A stretch of DNA of 64,000 bases from assembly GCA_954871525.1 (NCBI GenBank), contig OX940860.1:27932001-27996000 (forward strand). Reading direction: 5' to 3'. Within the stretch, counting starts at the first letter, position 1; the number at the start of each line of letters is the position of its first letter. A program made the position numbers and the translations under genes. Positions 10,580 through 21,296 of this stretch are shown here, one piece after another. The notes beneath the pieces were generated by a model. It saw nothing but the letters and a program-made list of their open reading frames with translations, was not told where the DNA came from and ran no database searches. The DNA comes from Parietaria judaica. Lineage: Eukaryota; Streptophyta; Magnoliopsida; Rosales; Urticaceae.

Positions 10580-10960
10580 AGGTGGCTTACACGACAGGGT
10601 TTAAACGACAGGCAAAATTGTATGTCGTGTAAACTTAGAAAAAACGACAGGCATTGTAACGATGTCGTTTTAACATAGTTTACACGACAAGCAAAAAAAG
10701 TTGTCGTTTAAAGTTGTATACACGACAGGCAAACCACTATCGTGTTAAATTGGTCGATTTTTTTTTTTAATGCCTAGGCTAGATATTTAAGTGCCGCAGC
10801 TTTAATCTTTTCAACGACACACTTTCTCCTCGTCGTGCAAATAGTGTCGTTTTAAATAGATTTAAACGACAGTCTTTATATTGTTGTTGTTTAAAAAAAT
10901 TTAAACGACTGTCAAGACTCTGTCGATTCAAAGCCGTGGCTTTTTTTTTTTAAAGCCTAG
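10580..10960. repeat. Left subterminal repeats of the CACTA element
   Basis: Multiple direct and inverted copies of acgacaggc/gcctgtcgt and tgtcgttta occur here (for example 10591, 10606, 10622, 10644, 10683, 10723). In En/Spm such subterminal motifs bind the element's regulatory protein. Palindromic words such as tttaaagcctaggctttg also occur. Confidence 0.85.
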
Positions 10961-12519
10961 GCTTTGATATCTATTATGACACTCATTCCTCATCGTGTTT
11001 CTTAATGCCTTTTTTTTTTACTGAGTTTCTTAATTAGGTCTTTTACTTTTTACATCTGGAGTTTACACTTTCAACCTCCTCGTCTTCCCGCGCTCTCCCT
11101 CCTCGCCATTGTCAAGCTTCAGTGCTTCAGGTAGGCAAATGTCATTCAATTTGTTTCCCGTTCTTAGTTGCCTCCTTCCCGCTCTCTTCCTCTGCGTTTC
11201 CTTGTTGTTGATTCACACTTCGTCGATTTTTTCACAGTTCGCTGCCACCTTGCTCCGCCGGTCGTTTGTCCGTCGCCTCATCTCTTCTCAAGGTTAAGCT
11301 TTGAATATCTCGTCGATTCTTGTTTTATTGTTTGAATCTTTGTGTTTTTGTTTGTATTTTGATGGTACTGTGATTTTTTTAGAAAGGAATGCTCTTTTTG
11401 TTGGTGATTTTGGGGTTTTTTTTGGGGGGTTTTGTTTTTCATTCAATTTGGGTTTCATGGTTCGATATTTGGGGCATATAAGTCATGGGTTTCATTCGAT
11501 TTGGGTCTAGAAGCTTCTTTTGCCTTCGAAATTGTTTATGTTAGGAAGAATATTGTATCTACATATGAATGTATAATATTGAATCGTTTTTATGATTTTT
11601 TATTATTTCCTAAATATCTTTTTTATTGTGTGGTAGAGTTACTGTATAAAGCTTTGGTGATTGGTTGGTTTTTTTGTTTGTCTTTTTTGTTTGTTCTTCA
11701 TTAGAACTAAGAATTTTCACTTTCAGACTTCTTAGCATAAAATTTGAGTGAACTTGGAGAAAATTTATAGTCAATTTTGGTGTTTCGGTGATTAAAAGTT
11801 TCTTGAGGTTATAACAATGAACTTGAAATTGTTCTTCATGTTCTGAACTGGATTGAAATTGTGATTATATTGTTACTCGATTGGGTTTTATATTAATGTT
11901 TTAAATATGAACCGAAATTATGATTATATTATTTACATGTTTACTTACTTTAACATTTGATCTGATACATGTATAATCATTTCAGATTTATCTTGTTTTT
12001 CATGAAAAAACAAGTAAAACGAAACATTCTTTTTAGATAGTTTGTTTTCATTTAATTCATGGAATGTAATCGTAAGTTTAATTTTAATGGTATGTACTCG
12101 GCCCTGTGAATATCTCAATATTCGGTGAGTTACGAGGGATCTTTTTGTCTTGGTATGGCTGATTTCATGATGTGTCAAATAACAAATTTACTAGTCAAAA
12201 TGCTGGTTCAAACCCGATTCTTATATTTTGCAAATGTATCAAAAGAAGTATTCAAGCCTATATAAAGACAGCTTTACTGTAAATCATTTTTATTATGTTT
12301 CATATATTAGCCCGAGATACTTGTTAAAACTTAAACTTTTGTTTGGTAATAAGGAATGAATTTATTGACGGTAACATATTTATCACTGCAATATTGTTTG
12401 GGACGAATTAAATTGTAAAGTTTGGGGTGAGATATAATGACAACATCCTTCATATTTTGGTAAAATTAATATATCACTACTAATGTGAGTTGTATTAATC
12501 CTATTAATACATCCATTCC

Positions 12520-12552
<33 letters not shown>

Positions 12553-12809
12553 TATATATATAATATATATATATATATATACTTGGTAACTTTACTTCTT
12601 TAGCTGCCAAATCAGTTGGACTTGGAACTTGCAAGTTAATTCTCAGTTATGATATAATGTTTTAATTCTTGAACGATCCGCTGAGATAAGCTAATATAGA
12701 TAAGCAATATTACTTACTGTATCGCTATAATATTATCGAAACTCTGAATTCTTCGGGAATTTGATCGGATATTTTGTGTTTTTTTGTTTTGTTTTAAATT
12801 ACAGATTCA
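10961..12809. other. Non-coding CACTA interior, possible promoter and first intron
   Basis: A pyrimidine-rich stretch at 11070-11290 looks like a transcribed leader, followed by T-rich intron-like DNA up to the acceptor ttacag just before 12810. Open frames at 11109-11704 are hydrophobic, T-rich and not convincing. (TA)n tracts lie at 12522-12580. Confidence 0.35.
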
Positions 12810-13058
12810 ATGGCGCCCAATAAGCGCAAAAGGGGAGAAGGATCATACAACAAGACAGATTTCTCTAGCTCAAAAGCCGAAGAACGATACCAAAATCTTA
12901 GAACTCGAAAAGTAATTCCTGAGCGTGGGTTCGATGTCGGAGATAGTAACATTCTACCGTTCACAAGAGGGCTACCATCTGTTGAAGACATAGATAATTG
13001 TACCACCGATGATGATTCTCATTTACGTCATTTCGATATAGATGACATTTGCGAATGA
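12810..13058 (+). CDS. Small basic protein of plant transposons, 82 aa
   Basis: The frame starts ATGGCGCCC just after an acceptor-like ttacag and reads MAPNKRKRGEG, then SSSKAEERYQNLRTRKVIPERGFDVGD and an acidic tail. The ERY...IPERGFDV pattern is familiar from short open frames in plant transposons and retroelements, but I cannot assign a function. The N-terminal NKRKR could be a nuclear signal. It may be the first exon of a longer element-encoded protein. Confidence 0.45.
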   Translation: MAPNKRKRGEGSYNKTDFSSSKAEERYQNLRTRKVIPERGFDVGDSNILPFTRGLPSVEDIDNCTTDDDSHLRHFDIDDICE

Positions 13059-14516
13059 TTTTATCATGACACCTGGTTATATTTTGCTTGCCCCAATTAA
13101 CCTCGTGCGTTTTATTTAAGAGTGGCGTTATAATATCTTTTTATTTGTATTTCTTACCGTTTGACATTTCCATTCAACATTTATATAACGCAAAGTCAAT
13201 TTATAGAATGAAAAAAATTATTATATTTTTTCCTTAACTACTGTAACATTTATGAATTTATTAAAAAAATTATATTTATATAATGCCAAGGCTTTGTGAT
13301 TATTAGCCTAGGCTTACAATTTGCTTAAATTACGATCGTTTCAAAATTATACAGAGAGCTATAATTTTTTACAATGCCACGGCATTATATAACATAGCCC
13401 AGGCTTTGCTTAAATTACAATCGTTTCAAAATTATACCGAGAGCTGTAATTTTTTACAATGCCACGATATTATATAACATAGCCCAGGCTTTGCTTAAAT
13501 TACGATCGTTTCAAAATTATACCGAGAGCTGTAAGTTTTTATAATGCCACGGCATTATATGACATAGCCTCGGCATTTTCATTTTTTTTAAACGACACGA
13601 ATCTCGCCTGTCGTGAAAGCCCAAAAATTTCGCGAAAAAATTAAAACTGCGCGCTTTTTTTTCGTGCGAAACAGTTTCATATTATGACTTCTTCAATTTC
13701 AGTTATCATTTTTGGTCATTAATCGTGGCTTTATCTTATTTTTCTCAAACCCTTGCCGACCACCACTACGTTCAGCCGACCTAACAACTACGACCACCTC
13801 CACGCCAGCGACATTGCCGCTTCAACTATCCACTACAAAAGCGACATCTCCTCCTCTGAAGCTTTGTCGGTAATCCTCTGTCTTCTTTCTTGCTTTTCAC
13901 ATTCGAGTCATGGGTTTGTATGCTCACTGGTTATGTATTTCTCAGCTACTTGCGTTTCCCTCAGCCATTACTGAGCTCAAAGGTGAATATCTAATCCCTA
14001 TTGCTCGTTCAATTTCGGTTTTGGTTTTGGTTTTGGTTTTTTTTTTTAATTATGGGCTGATATTATTCTTGTATGCTCACTGGTTGTATGTTTCTCAGCT
14101 TCGTTGCGTTTCCATTAGCCACTCCTCAACTCAAAGGTGAATCTTTAATATCGATTTCTCGTTCAATTTCGATTTCAGGTTTTTGATTATGGGCTGATGT
14201 TATTCTCGTTGTTCTTGTTGTGTTTTTACAAGTTTTAGGCTTTAGATATGTCGTCTCCTTCCAATGGTGGTAATATACCCATGCGAAGAGACTCCGACGT
14301 AGTACCTCTCCTTGTAACGACGAAGATAATACACTCTTGATGACTGATAATTCTCCGATCAAAGGTACATATTTAGTTTTAAATATGATATGCACGAGAT
14401 TTGTTACTTTGATTAAGATTAGTTTTTAATTAATTTTCTTAAAATATAATTTGAGTGTTTGGATTATTGCATTTGATGTTATCGTTCTATTTTGCTTTTT
14501 TTTTTTTAATTAATGA
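13059..14516. other. CACTA interior between the two coding parts
   Basis: Contains an 85-bp tandem repeat (13323-13577), two acgacagg-type motifs near 13590-13605, and a 153-bp imperfect tandem duplication (tgctcactggtt at 13921 and 14074). A likely upstream exon of the next gene ends at the donor aaag|gtaca near 14364, in frame with TLLMTDNSPIK, but its own start is unclear because a TAA lies upstream in that frame. Confidence 0.5.
13323..13577. repeat. 85-bp tandem repeat, 3 copies
   Basis: Units begin gcttaaattacratcgtttc at 13323, 13408 and 13493 (85-base period) and end in aatgccacggcattatat, a short palindrome-like word shared with the element's ends. Confidence 0.93.
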
Positions 14517-16781
14517 AGGTGGAGAGGAGAAAGCTAGGAAAATCCTCAACGTGGAGGAAGACGGAAAACGAAAAGTGACTCTTTTGAAGGAGATTAATAG
14601 GTTGAAGAGTTTAGGCGTGAAATTAAATGTGGCCTTTGATGGAAAGCTTCAACCGCTCAAGGGGAAGGAAGCAAGTTTGTTGCTAAGTTATATTGGCTTG
14701 CTTGCTAGAGAGCATATTCCAATTTCGACAACGACTTGGGGGAGACGTACTAAAGTTTTGAATCAAGTGAGAGATAGAATATGGGACGAAGTTCGTCAAG
14801 TATTTGACGTTCCTGAAGCATTTAATCAAGGATGTCTTAAGTGTGCCGGGCAAGCGTCGAGGAATTTCCGTCACGATTTATATACTTTGATGCGACATAT
14901 TGATGATGAAACCATTTAGGAGCGTCTGACTTCGGTGTTAAAGTACTATACTAGTGTAACCGATGCCGACTGGAAAGAATTCATCAAGTATAGACTTTCC
15001 GACACGTTCAAAGCCTTATCTAAAAAGGGTAAAGAAATGCGGAAGAAAAACAAGTATCCTCCCACAGGAGGTCGAAACGGATACCGAGTTCTTGAGCAAA
15101 CATTGGTAATATGTTTACATTTTTACTATTATTTGTGTGATTTGTTTTTTCTTTCTATTATGTTATTTCATCATTAATATATGTTTTATTTTTCTTTTCT
15201 AATCAAGTTTGAGGAAAACGGTGAATGGCCGACGATCGAAGAACTTTGGATACGCATAAGAACCAATAAGGACGGGTCTTTAAAGGATCCGTCTTTGCAA
15301 ACAATTGTTGACAAAATGGTTAGTAGTACTTATTTTATTTTGTTTTATAGCTACATTTATTTTTTTCATATTGAATGTTTATGTTTTAGGAGGAGATAAA
15401 GCAAGCAGATTATGGGAATTCGGATTCTGAAGGATACGAGGATGTATTGGAGAAAGCACTAGGCACTAAAGAGCATCGTGGGCGAGTACGGGGACAATCG
15501 AAATTTGTCTCGCACAAGAGGTTTCACGTATCTATTTATAATCATGCTGCGAGAAAAGTCAACGAAATGGCGAAGGAAATAAAAGCATTGAAGGCGAAAG
15601 TCGCGGAGCTCACACAACATGAGGATTCTCGTAGTAACGATCGTGAAGATGCGAGATACTCGGCTACTGCTGAAAATCGGATAGAGACTCCTCCTCCAGT
15701 TGTTGGTGAAGACCGGGTTGATGAAGAGTATACAAGAGAAGATCACGCCAAGTCACGAAACTGTGAAAAGCAAGATTGCAACAGTGTTCGTGCAAGTTGC
15801 TCATTGAATGATAAATCCCCGGAATATTTCCCACCGACGCCACATCCTAATGAAACCGAGGAGTGCAGTTTGTATGTTGACGAACCAGGAGGTAAGAAAT
15901 TAGTTGCTAGCGGCCGAGCAATGATGAACTCTAAACCGACCCATAAAGTTCATTGTACACCGATAGGTCTTGACAATGCAAGGGTTACTATTCTAGTGGC
16001 CATATCTGAGGAGTCTTTATTACCGGTTCCGTCGGCTATTTTTCAAACAGTTAAGGATGCAGTGAATAGTTTTGTCGCATGGCCTAAAAGGTTGATTGAT
16101 CTCGAATGTTCAAATAGCAAAGATGTGCCAATAGATGATCCGATTCCAATTAACTCAATCTTGCCAAGGTCAATACTGCTGGAAAATCATGCAAACGAAA
16201 AAATGATGGTGAGCGGTTTGCGTATTGATGTAGATGTTCCCAAGACGTTGGCTGCCTTTCCCGTTCCGCTCTATTTTGATGACATTTCTTATTTTCTCCG
16301 TTATGAAGAAATAAACTCGTCGTGCATATTGGCTTACATGAGGTATATGATTTTTTTTTATTACTTCAATAATGTTATTAACAATTATAAGTATCGTTTA
16401 CACCAATCTAACTTGTCTTTTCGCAACTTTTTGTGTAGGAAATTGGAGAGTACAAATCGGCACAAAGAGATCGGTCTTATAAATCCGGAAATATGTTGTC
16501 TTAAACAAAAACGTAAGGCAAACGACGTTGACAACCGGCATTGCAATTTATCAGAGATATTGAGAAAAGATATTGTACGAAAAATTTGGTTAATGCTATA
16601 CAATTATAATATGCATTGGATTCTAGTCGTCTTCAAACTTTCGGAGAATTCCGTCATCGTCTATGATTCTCTGAGAAGGCCTAGAGTACCATCAGATTTA
16701 GAAGGTTTGATTACAAGGTCAGTTTTCTTGTAGTTATTCTAAGCCTTTCAATTACAAAAATTATTGTTTCAAATTCACTAA

Positions 16782-16837
<56 letters not shown>

Positions 16838-17086
16838 ACTATATCTTATATGAAATTGATGCAAAAAGGAATGTCTCTTACCCGATCACCAATTCAAATC
16901 CCGAGCATGAATCCGAAACAAACTGGGAATGTTGAATGTGGATATTACGTTTTACGTTTTATGCGAGACATTATCAACAAAAAAGAGGCACATATTCGTT
17001 CAAGAGATGAAGAATACACAACAAGAGAGCTAGACGAAGTTCGCACAGCGTGGGCCGATTATGTGAGCACATTTATTATATATTGA
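14517..17086 (+). pseudogene. Transposase_24-like / Ulp1 (C48) cysteine protease gene of the CACTA element
   Basis: Five exons fit GT-AG rules and one frame: 14517-15105, 15208-15318, 15390-16342, 16440-16717 and 16837-17086. The first two resemble the plant Ptta/En/Spm Transposase_24 family (LLSYIGLLAREHIPI, then a W-rich segment and a KYPPTGGRNGYR-type loop). A coiled coil (NEMAKEIKALKAKVAELT) follows. The last two exons hold a Ulp1-type SUMO protease domain with its complete catalytic set: His at 16614-16616 (MHWILVV), Asp at 16665-16667 (YDSL), Gln at 16919-16921 and Cys at 16937-16939 (ECGYYVLRF). One in-frame TAG at 14917-14919 breaks the first exon, so the full product cannot be made without readthrough or a downstream start. 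Ulp1 domains are common passengers of plant CACTA and MULE elements; their role there is unknown. Confidence 0.8.
16783..16834. repeat. (TA)n microsatellite in the last intron
   Basis: About 26 TA units run up to the acceptor atatag of the final Ulp1 exon, filling almost half of the 119-base intron. Confidence 0.9.
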
Positions 17087-17334
17087 TTTTCAATGTTAGG
17101 ATAAATGGTTGATTTTCTTTTTATTGTTAATATACATTGCAAATAGTTTAGGTTTTGGCATAGATTGTTATTTTGGATGTTTACATTTCGGTTCGGTTAT
17201 TTGATACGATCTTTGTTTGGTTGATGATTATATATATTGTGTTGTGTTTAGTGGACAATTACGCATATTTTGGGTAAAACAATTGTGAAATATCGGAATG
17301 CATTAAAAAACGCTAACCAATTTTTGTTGTTGAA

Positions 17335-17815
17335 ATTGTACTTTAGACGACAGGCAAAAACATGTCGTCAAAGATAAAAATAATTATAAAATTCGCTGTT
17401 TAAAAATGCCTGGGCTTCATAACATATAGCCGCGGCTAAATTTTAAGAAAAAAACGCAATTTATTACGACATTCTAAATCATGTCGTGGTAAGTATAAAA
17501 CAAAGCTGTTAAAGCCGCGACATTATTTAGCAAAGCCTCGGCTTTCATTTTTTTACGACTTTGCCTGCCTGTCGTAATTGACCTTAAACGACAGTCAGTA
17601 TTCTATTAAAGCCGCGGCTTTGTTAGTGGATAGCCTTGGCTTTGAGGATTTGTCAACGTGTAAACGACTTCATTTGCCTGTCGTGTTTTACGTTTGCACG
17701 ACTTCCTTTATGCCTGTCGTGTAACCTACTACGACTTGGGCTTAAACGACAGGCTTTTCGTGTCGTGTAAAACTTTCTACGACTGGAAAATGATGTCGTT
17801 TAAGCCTTGTTTGTA
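17335..17815. repeat. Right subterminal repeats of the CACTA element
   Basis: Many copies of acgacaggc and its complement gcctgtcgt (for example 17343, 17568, 17673, 17711, 17746), plus gccgcggctt/aagccgcgg words. They mirror the left end. Confidence 0.85.
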
Positions 17816-17973
17816 GTAGTGAAAACTCTGTCCACCTTTGATCTGTTGTGCATAAGATGGTTGTGCTTTCTCATGGATTAAACTCTTGAGGCTCAGTTGC
17901 TGAGCCCTGCTCGTGGTGTTGACTCTCAATAATCTGAAGTCAACGCCCATCATTTGAAACTGTGAATAATTCC

Positions 17974-19175
17974 CTGACAAAAATCAAATGAATGTGAAGA
18001 AGAGTTTAATGAAATAAAAAAAAATGGTATAAATGAGCCAAATGCCCATTTGTGACTCAAGGTTTTAAAAAAATGCCCACAACTATTTTTGGTAATTAAA
18101 ACCACCAATTAATTGATTTGTGGACAATTATACCCTTCTTATTTTAACTATGTAGATAATTTTTCAATTAATAATTTCCAACATTTAATTTATTCGACTA
18201 ATCATTTAAATAGGGAAAATATTTACTTATTTATAATTAATATTCCTTAATTGTAGCATAATAGAATTATTCAATTAATTCATAAAAAAATCCCTTAACC
18301 GTATGTTAATTAACCTTCCTATTAATTAGGAATATTTGAATAATCATTTTAGCACTATTTTTTTTATAGTCATCCTTAACTGTAGCTAATTTGAAAACGT
18401 ATCTCATGACCTTAACTAATTAACAATTATTAAATTAAATGTTAAAGCTAGAAATTGAAATTAATAACAAACTAGTATCTATAGTTACGTATCCTCCTAA
18501 TTACGGATACGTATATATAGTTACGAAATTGTAATTATAAAAAAAAATTATAATTACATAACTGTAATTACAAAACTAAATTACGTAACTATAGTTACAG
18601 ATACGTATATGTAGTTACAGAACTTTTATAAGGAAAAAACTCTAATTACCTAACTGTAATTACAAAACTAAAATTACGTAACTAAGTAACGTATACGAAT
18701 TTATAGTTACGAAACTGTAACTACGAAAAAAATTGTAATTACGTAACTGTGATTACAAAATTAAAATACGTAATTATAGTTATGAATACTTATATAGTTA
18801 CAAATACATGCATATAATAACCAAATGGTAACTATCCTTACAAAGGCTCCACGTTGTAGAAGTATATGTTGAAGTAGATGTCGAAGAGGTACCATCTCGA
18901 GTGTCTTCCTCATTCCTCCGCCCTTCGCATCCTTGCCGGCGCTCACGGCAATCCACGGCCTCGGCTTAAACAAAAACGAAGACAACGATGATAGAGACCA
19001 GGATCAGCGCGACAGGGCGACATTGCCGAGATTGCACGGCGACGAAAGGGAGGCGGCGGAGAAGCGAACGGCGAGCGAATGAACGGCCTCCGTGGTGGTG
19101 AATGCAGTCGAAGAAGGAGCGTTGAGATTATACAGAGTATGTACTTGTGTGTGTATAAATATATATATATATATA
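17974..19175. other. AT-rich DNA between the CACTA and foldback elements
   Basis: 17990-18460 is AT-rich without coding signs; its aaatgcccatttg and ttatacccttctt words recur inverted near 24050-23990, so an older element may enclose the foldback insertion. 18840-19090 is GC-richer, with minus-strand frames that might be the first exon of the GT61 gene. Confidence 0.35.
18470..18830. repeat. Cluster of gtaattac / gttacg(a)aac short repeats
   Basis: Words such as tacgtaactgtaattacaaaac and agttacgtatac recur about every 40-70 bases. GTAATTAC and TACGTA are self-complementary, so the stretch is rich in small palindromes. Confidence 0.75.
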
Positions 19176-19999
19176 TGGAAACTTGAAAAAAAAAGTCTCC
19201 CAAAAAGCAAGTTCTACCCATTTTGTCTCCCATTTTTATAAATTTGATAATGTATTCCCCAACTTAATTTTTGCCCTAATTTTGACAAAAGTACCCTTTT
19301 TACCATATTTTTTACTCAGCCCTCTTTCTCTGTCCTCCCACACGATCCTCCCACCTCTTTCTCTCTCCTCGCACCTGACCTCTCTCCCTTCCCTTCGACT
19401 TCCTTTCTCCTTCGTCTTCGGCTGACGAAAGCCACCACCGGGCGGTCTCCGACGGTCTTCGCCATCGCCTTCTTCAATCGTTTTCTGGGTTTTTATTGCA
19501 GCGATTGATTTGGGTTTTTATTGCAGCGATTGATTTCTGGGTTTGATTTTTATTAGATTTTTTTTTGTTGCTGAAAAGACGTGTCCAAAGAACAAATTTG
19601 CAGAAAACTGGAGCTTGTTCTGAGCAGAAATGTTCTGAGCGGAAAAAGGTGTGTCGGAAGAACCAAAATAAATCTCGTTGGGGAGTTGAAGATGCACATT
19701 AATGGAGAATTTATTGTGAGGAACCTTGCATTCAAATAATGTTGAGAAGATGATTGATGTTTGATTAATTGTTATGCTAATGTAATACTTATGTTTAAAA
19801 AGAAAGTTGTAATTGAAATATTAGTCATTTAAAATTTAATATCAGTAATTATTTTATGAAGTATTATGGTTGTTATTTTAATGCACAACTTTATTATAAT
19901 CAAATTATATTTTTAATTAATTACTTAATTTTCTTAATATGGTATACTCATTTATTCATTATAATCATAATTTATTAAACTGTCCACCTATTTTTGAAA

Positions 20000-21295
20000 C
20001 ACAAAAACTGTCCACCTACACGTTAGAACTTGTCTAACTCTATGCATTAAATTGTCTAACCCTATTTTTGAAACAAAAAAAACTGTCCAACTAACTACGA
20101 AAAATGGTTCGATTTGAAGAAAAAATGGTCTAACCAAGATTTTGCACTATTTTGAAACTGTCAACAAAGATGTATTAAACAGTCAATTTTTTATCTTAAA
20201 ACTGTCCAATTCTAGATCAACTTTTAATTCAAACCAAATTATAATTTTAAGGATTTTATTTTGGAAATAAAAAATTGTCCACCTACACGTGAGAATTTGT
20301 CTAACTCTATGCATTAAACTGTCTAACCCTATTTCCTAAACCCAAAAATTATCCAACTAACTACGAAAAACGGTCCGATTGGAAGAAATAAATTTGAACT
20401 ATTTTGAAACTGTCTACAAAGATGTATTAAACATTCAATTTTGATCTTAAAAACTGTCAAATTCCAGATCAACTTATAATTTAAACCAAACTATAATTTC
20501 AAGGATTTTATTTTAGAAATAAAAAAAGTGTCCACCTACACGTGAAAACTTGTCTAACTCTATGCATTAAATTGTCTAACCCTATTTTTGAAACACAAAA
20601 ACTGTCCAACTAACTACGAAAAACGGTCCGATTTGAAGAAAAAATGGTCTAACCAAGATTTTGCACTATTTTGAAATTGTCAACAAAGATGTATTAAACA
20701 GTCAATTTTTTATCTTAAAACTGTCCAATTCTAGATCAACTTTTAATTCAAACCAAATTATAATTTTAAGGATTTTATTTTGGAAATAAAAAATTGTCCA
20801 CCTACACGTGAGAACTTGTCTAACTCTATGCATTAAACTGTCTAACCCTATTTCCTAAACCCAAAAACTATCCAACTAACTACAAAAAACGGTCCGATTG
20901 GAAGAAATAAATGGTCTAACCAAGATTTTGAACTATTTTGAAACTGTCTACAAAGATGTATTAAACATTCAATTTTGATCTTAAAAACTGTCAAATTCCA
21001 GATCAACTTATAATTTAAACCAAATTATAATTTCAAGGATTTTATTTTAGAAATAAAAAAGTGTCCACCTACACGTGAAAACTTGTCTAACTCTATGCAT
21101 TAAACTGTCTAACCCTATTTTTGAAACACCTATTTTTGAAACACAAAAACTGTCCAACTAACTACGAAAAACGGTCCGATTTGAAGAAAAAATGGTCTAA
21201 CCAAGATTTTGCACTATTTTGAAAATGTCTACAAAGATGTATTAAACAGTCAATTTTTTATCTTAAAATTGTCCAATTCTAGATCAACTTTTATA
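20000..21295. repeat. Left array: ~267-bp tandem repeat, 5 copies
   Basis: The phrase tccacctacacgtgagaact recurs at 20011, 20278, 20531, 20797 and 21064, spacing 267, 253, 266 and 267 bases. Each unit contains ctgtctaaccctattt, acggtccgatttgaag and caaagatgtattaaac. Confidence 0.95.
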
Positions 21296-21296
21296 T

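Larger units (their letters stand above)
10568..17821. mobile_element. CACTA (En/Spm) transposon, 7254 bp
   Basis: The ends are CACTACTACAAAAGG at left and, read inward, CACTACTACAAACAAGG at right, a 12-bp inverted repeat starting with CACTA. The element is flanked by the 3-bp duplication AAA (10565-10567 and 17822-17824), as expected for CACTA. Both ends carry many copies of an acgacaggc-type motif. Inside are a small open frame (12810-13058) and a five-exon gene of the Transposase_24/Ulp1 type. I see no TNP2/TNPD-type transposase, so the element is probably non-autonomous. It inserted into an exon of the GT61 gene. Confidence 0.92.
9444..17973 (-). pseudogene. GT61-family glycosyltransferase gene, split by a CACTA element
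   Basis: Family GT61 (DUF563) enzymes are Golgi xylosyl-, arabinosyl- or N-glycan-transferases. The catalytic part runs from 10567 down to 9444 with GGYVGNNFHDFVDV, SCDVLMGVTHGAGLANIVFL and the tail PIDHTVF with VDVKRFKPTLVKAL. An in-frame TAG at 9702-9704 sits where GT61 proteins usually have Trp after GDFD, consistent with TGG to TAG. A 7.25-kb CACTA element interrupts the exon after codon TTT; removing it and one AAA copy rejoins the frame (RWTEFC/CEIGSKVV). Upstream, 17825-17973 holds stem-region sequence but in a shifted frame, ending at a splice acceptor. The first exon with the membrane anchor is not securely found; 18840-19040 has a hydrophobic stretch (ALILVSIIVVFVFV followed by a stop) that could be its remains. 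Dead gene. Confidence 0.85.

Noticed and set aside
11109..11704. Three plus-strand frames of 62-90 residues in the CACTA element
   Set aside because: T-rich, hydrophobic by composition, no motif, and in a region that looks like an intron.
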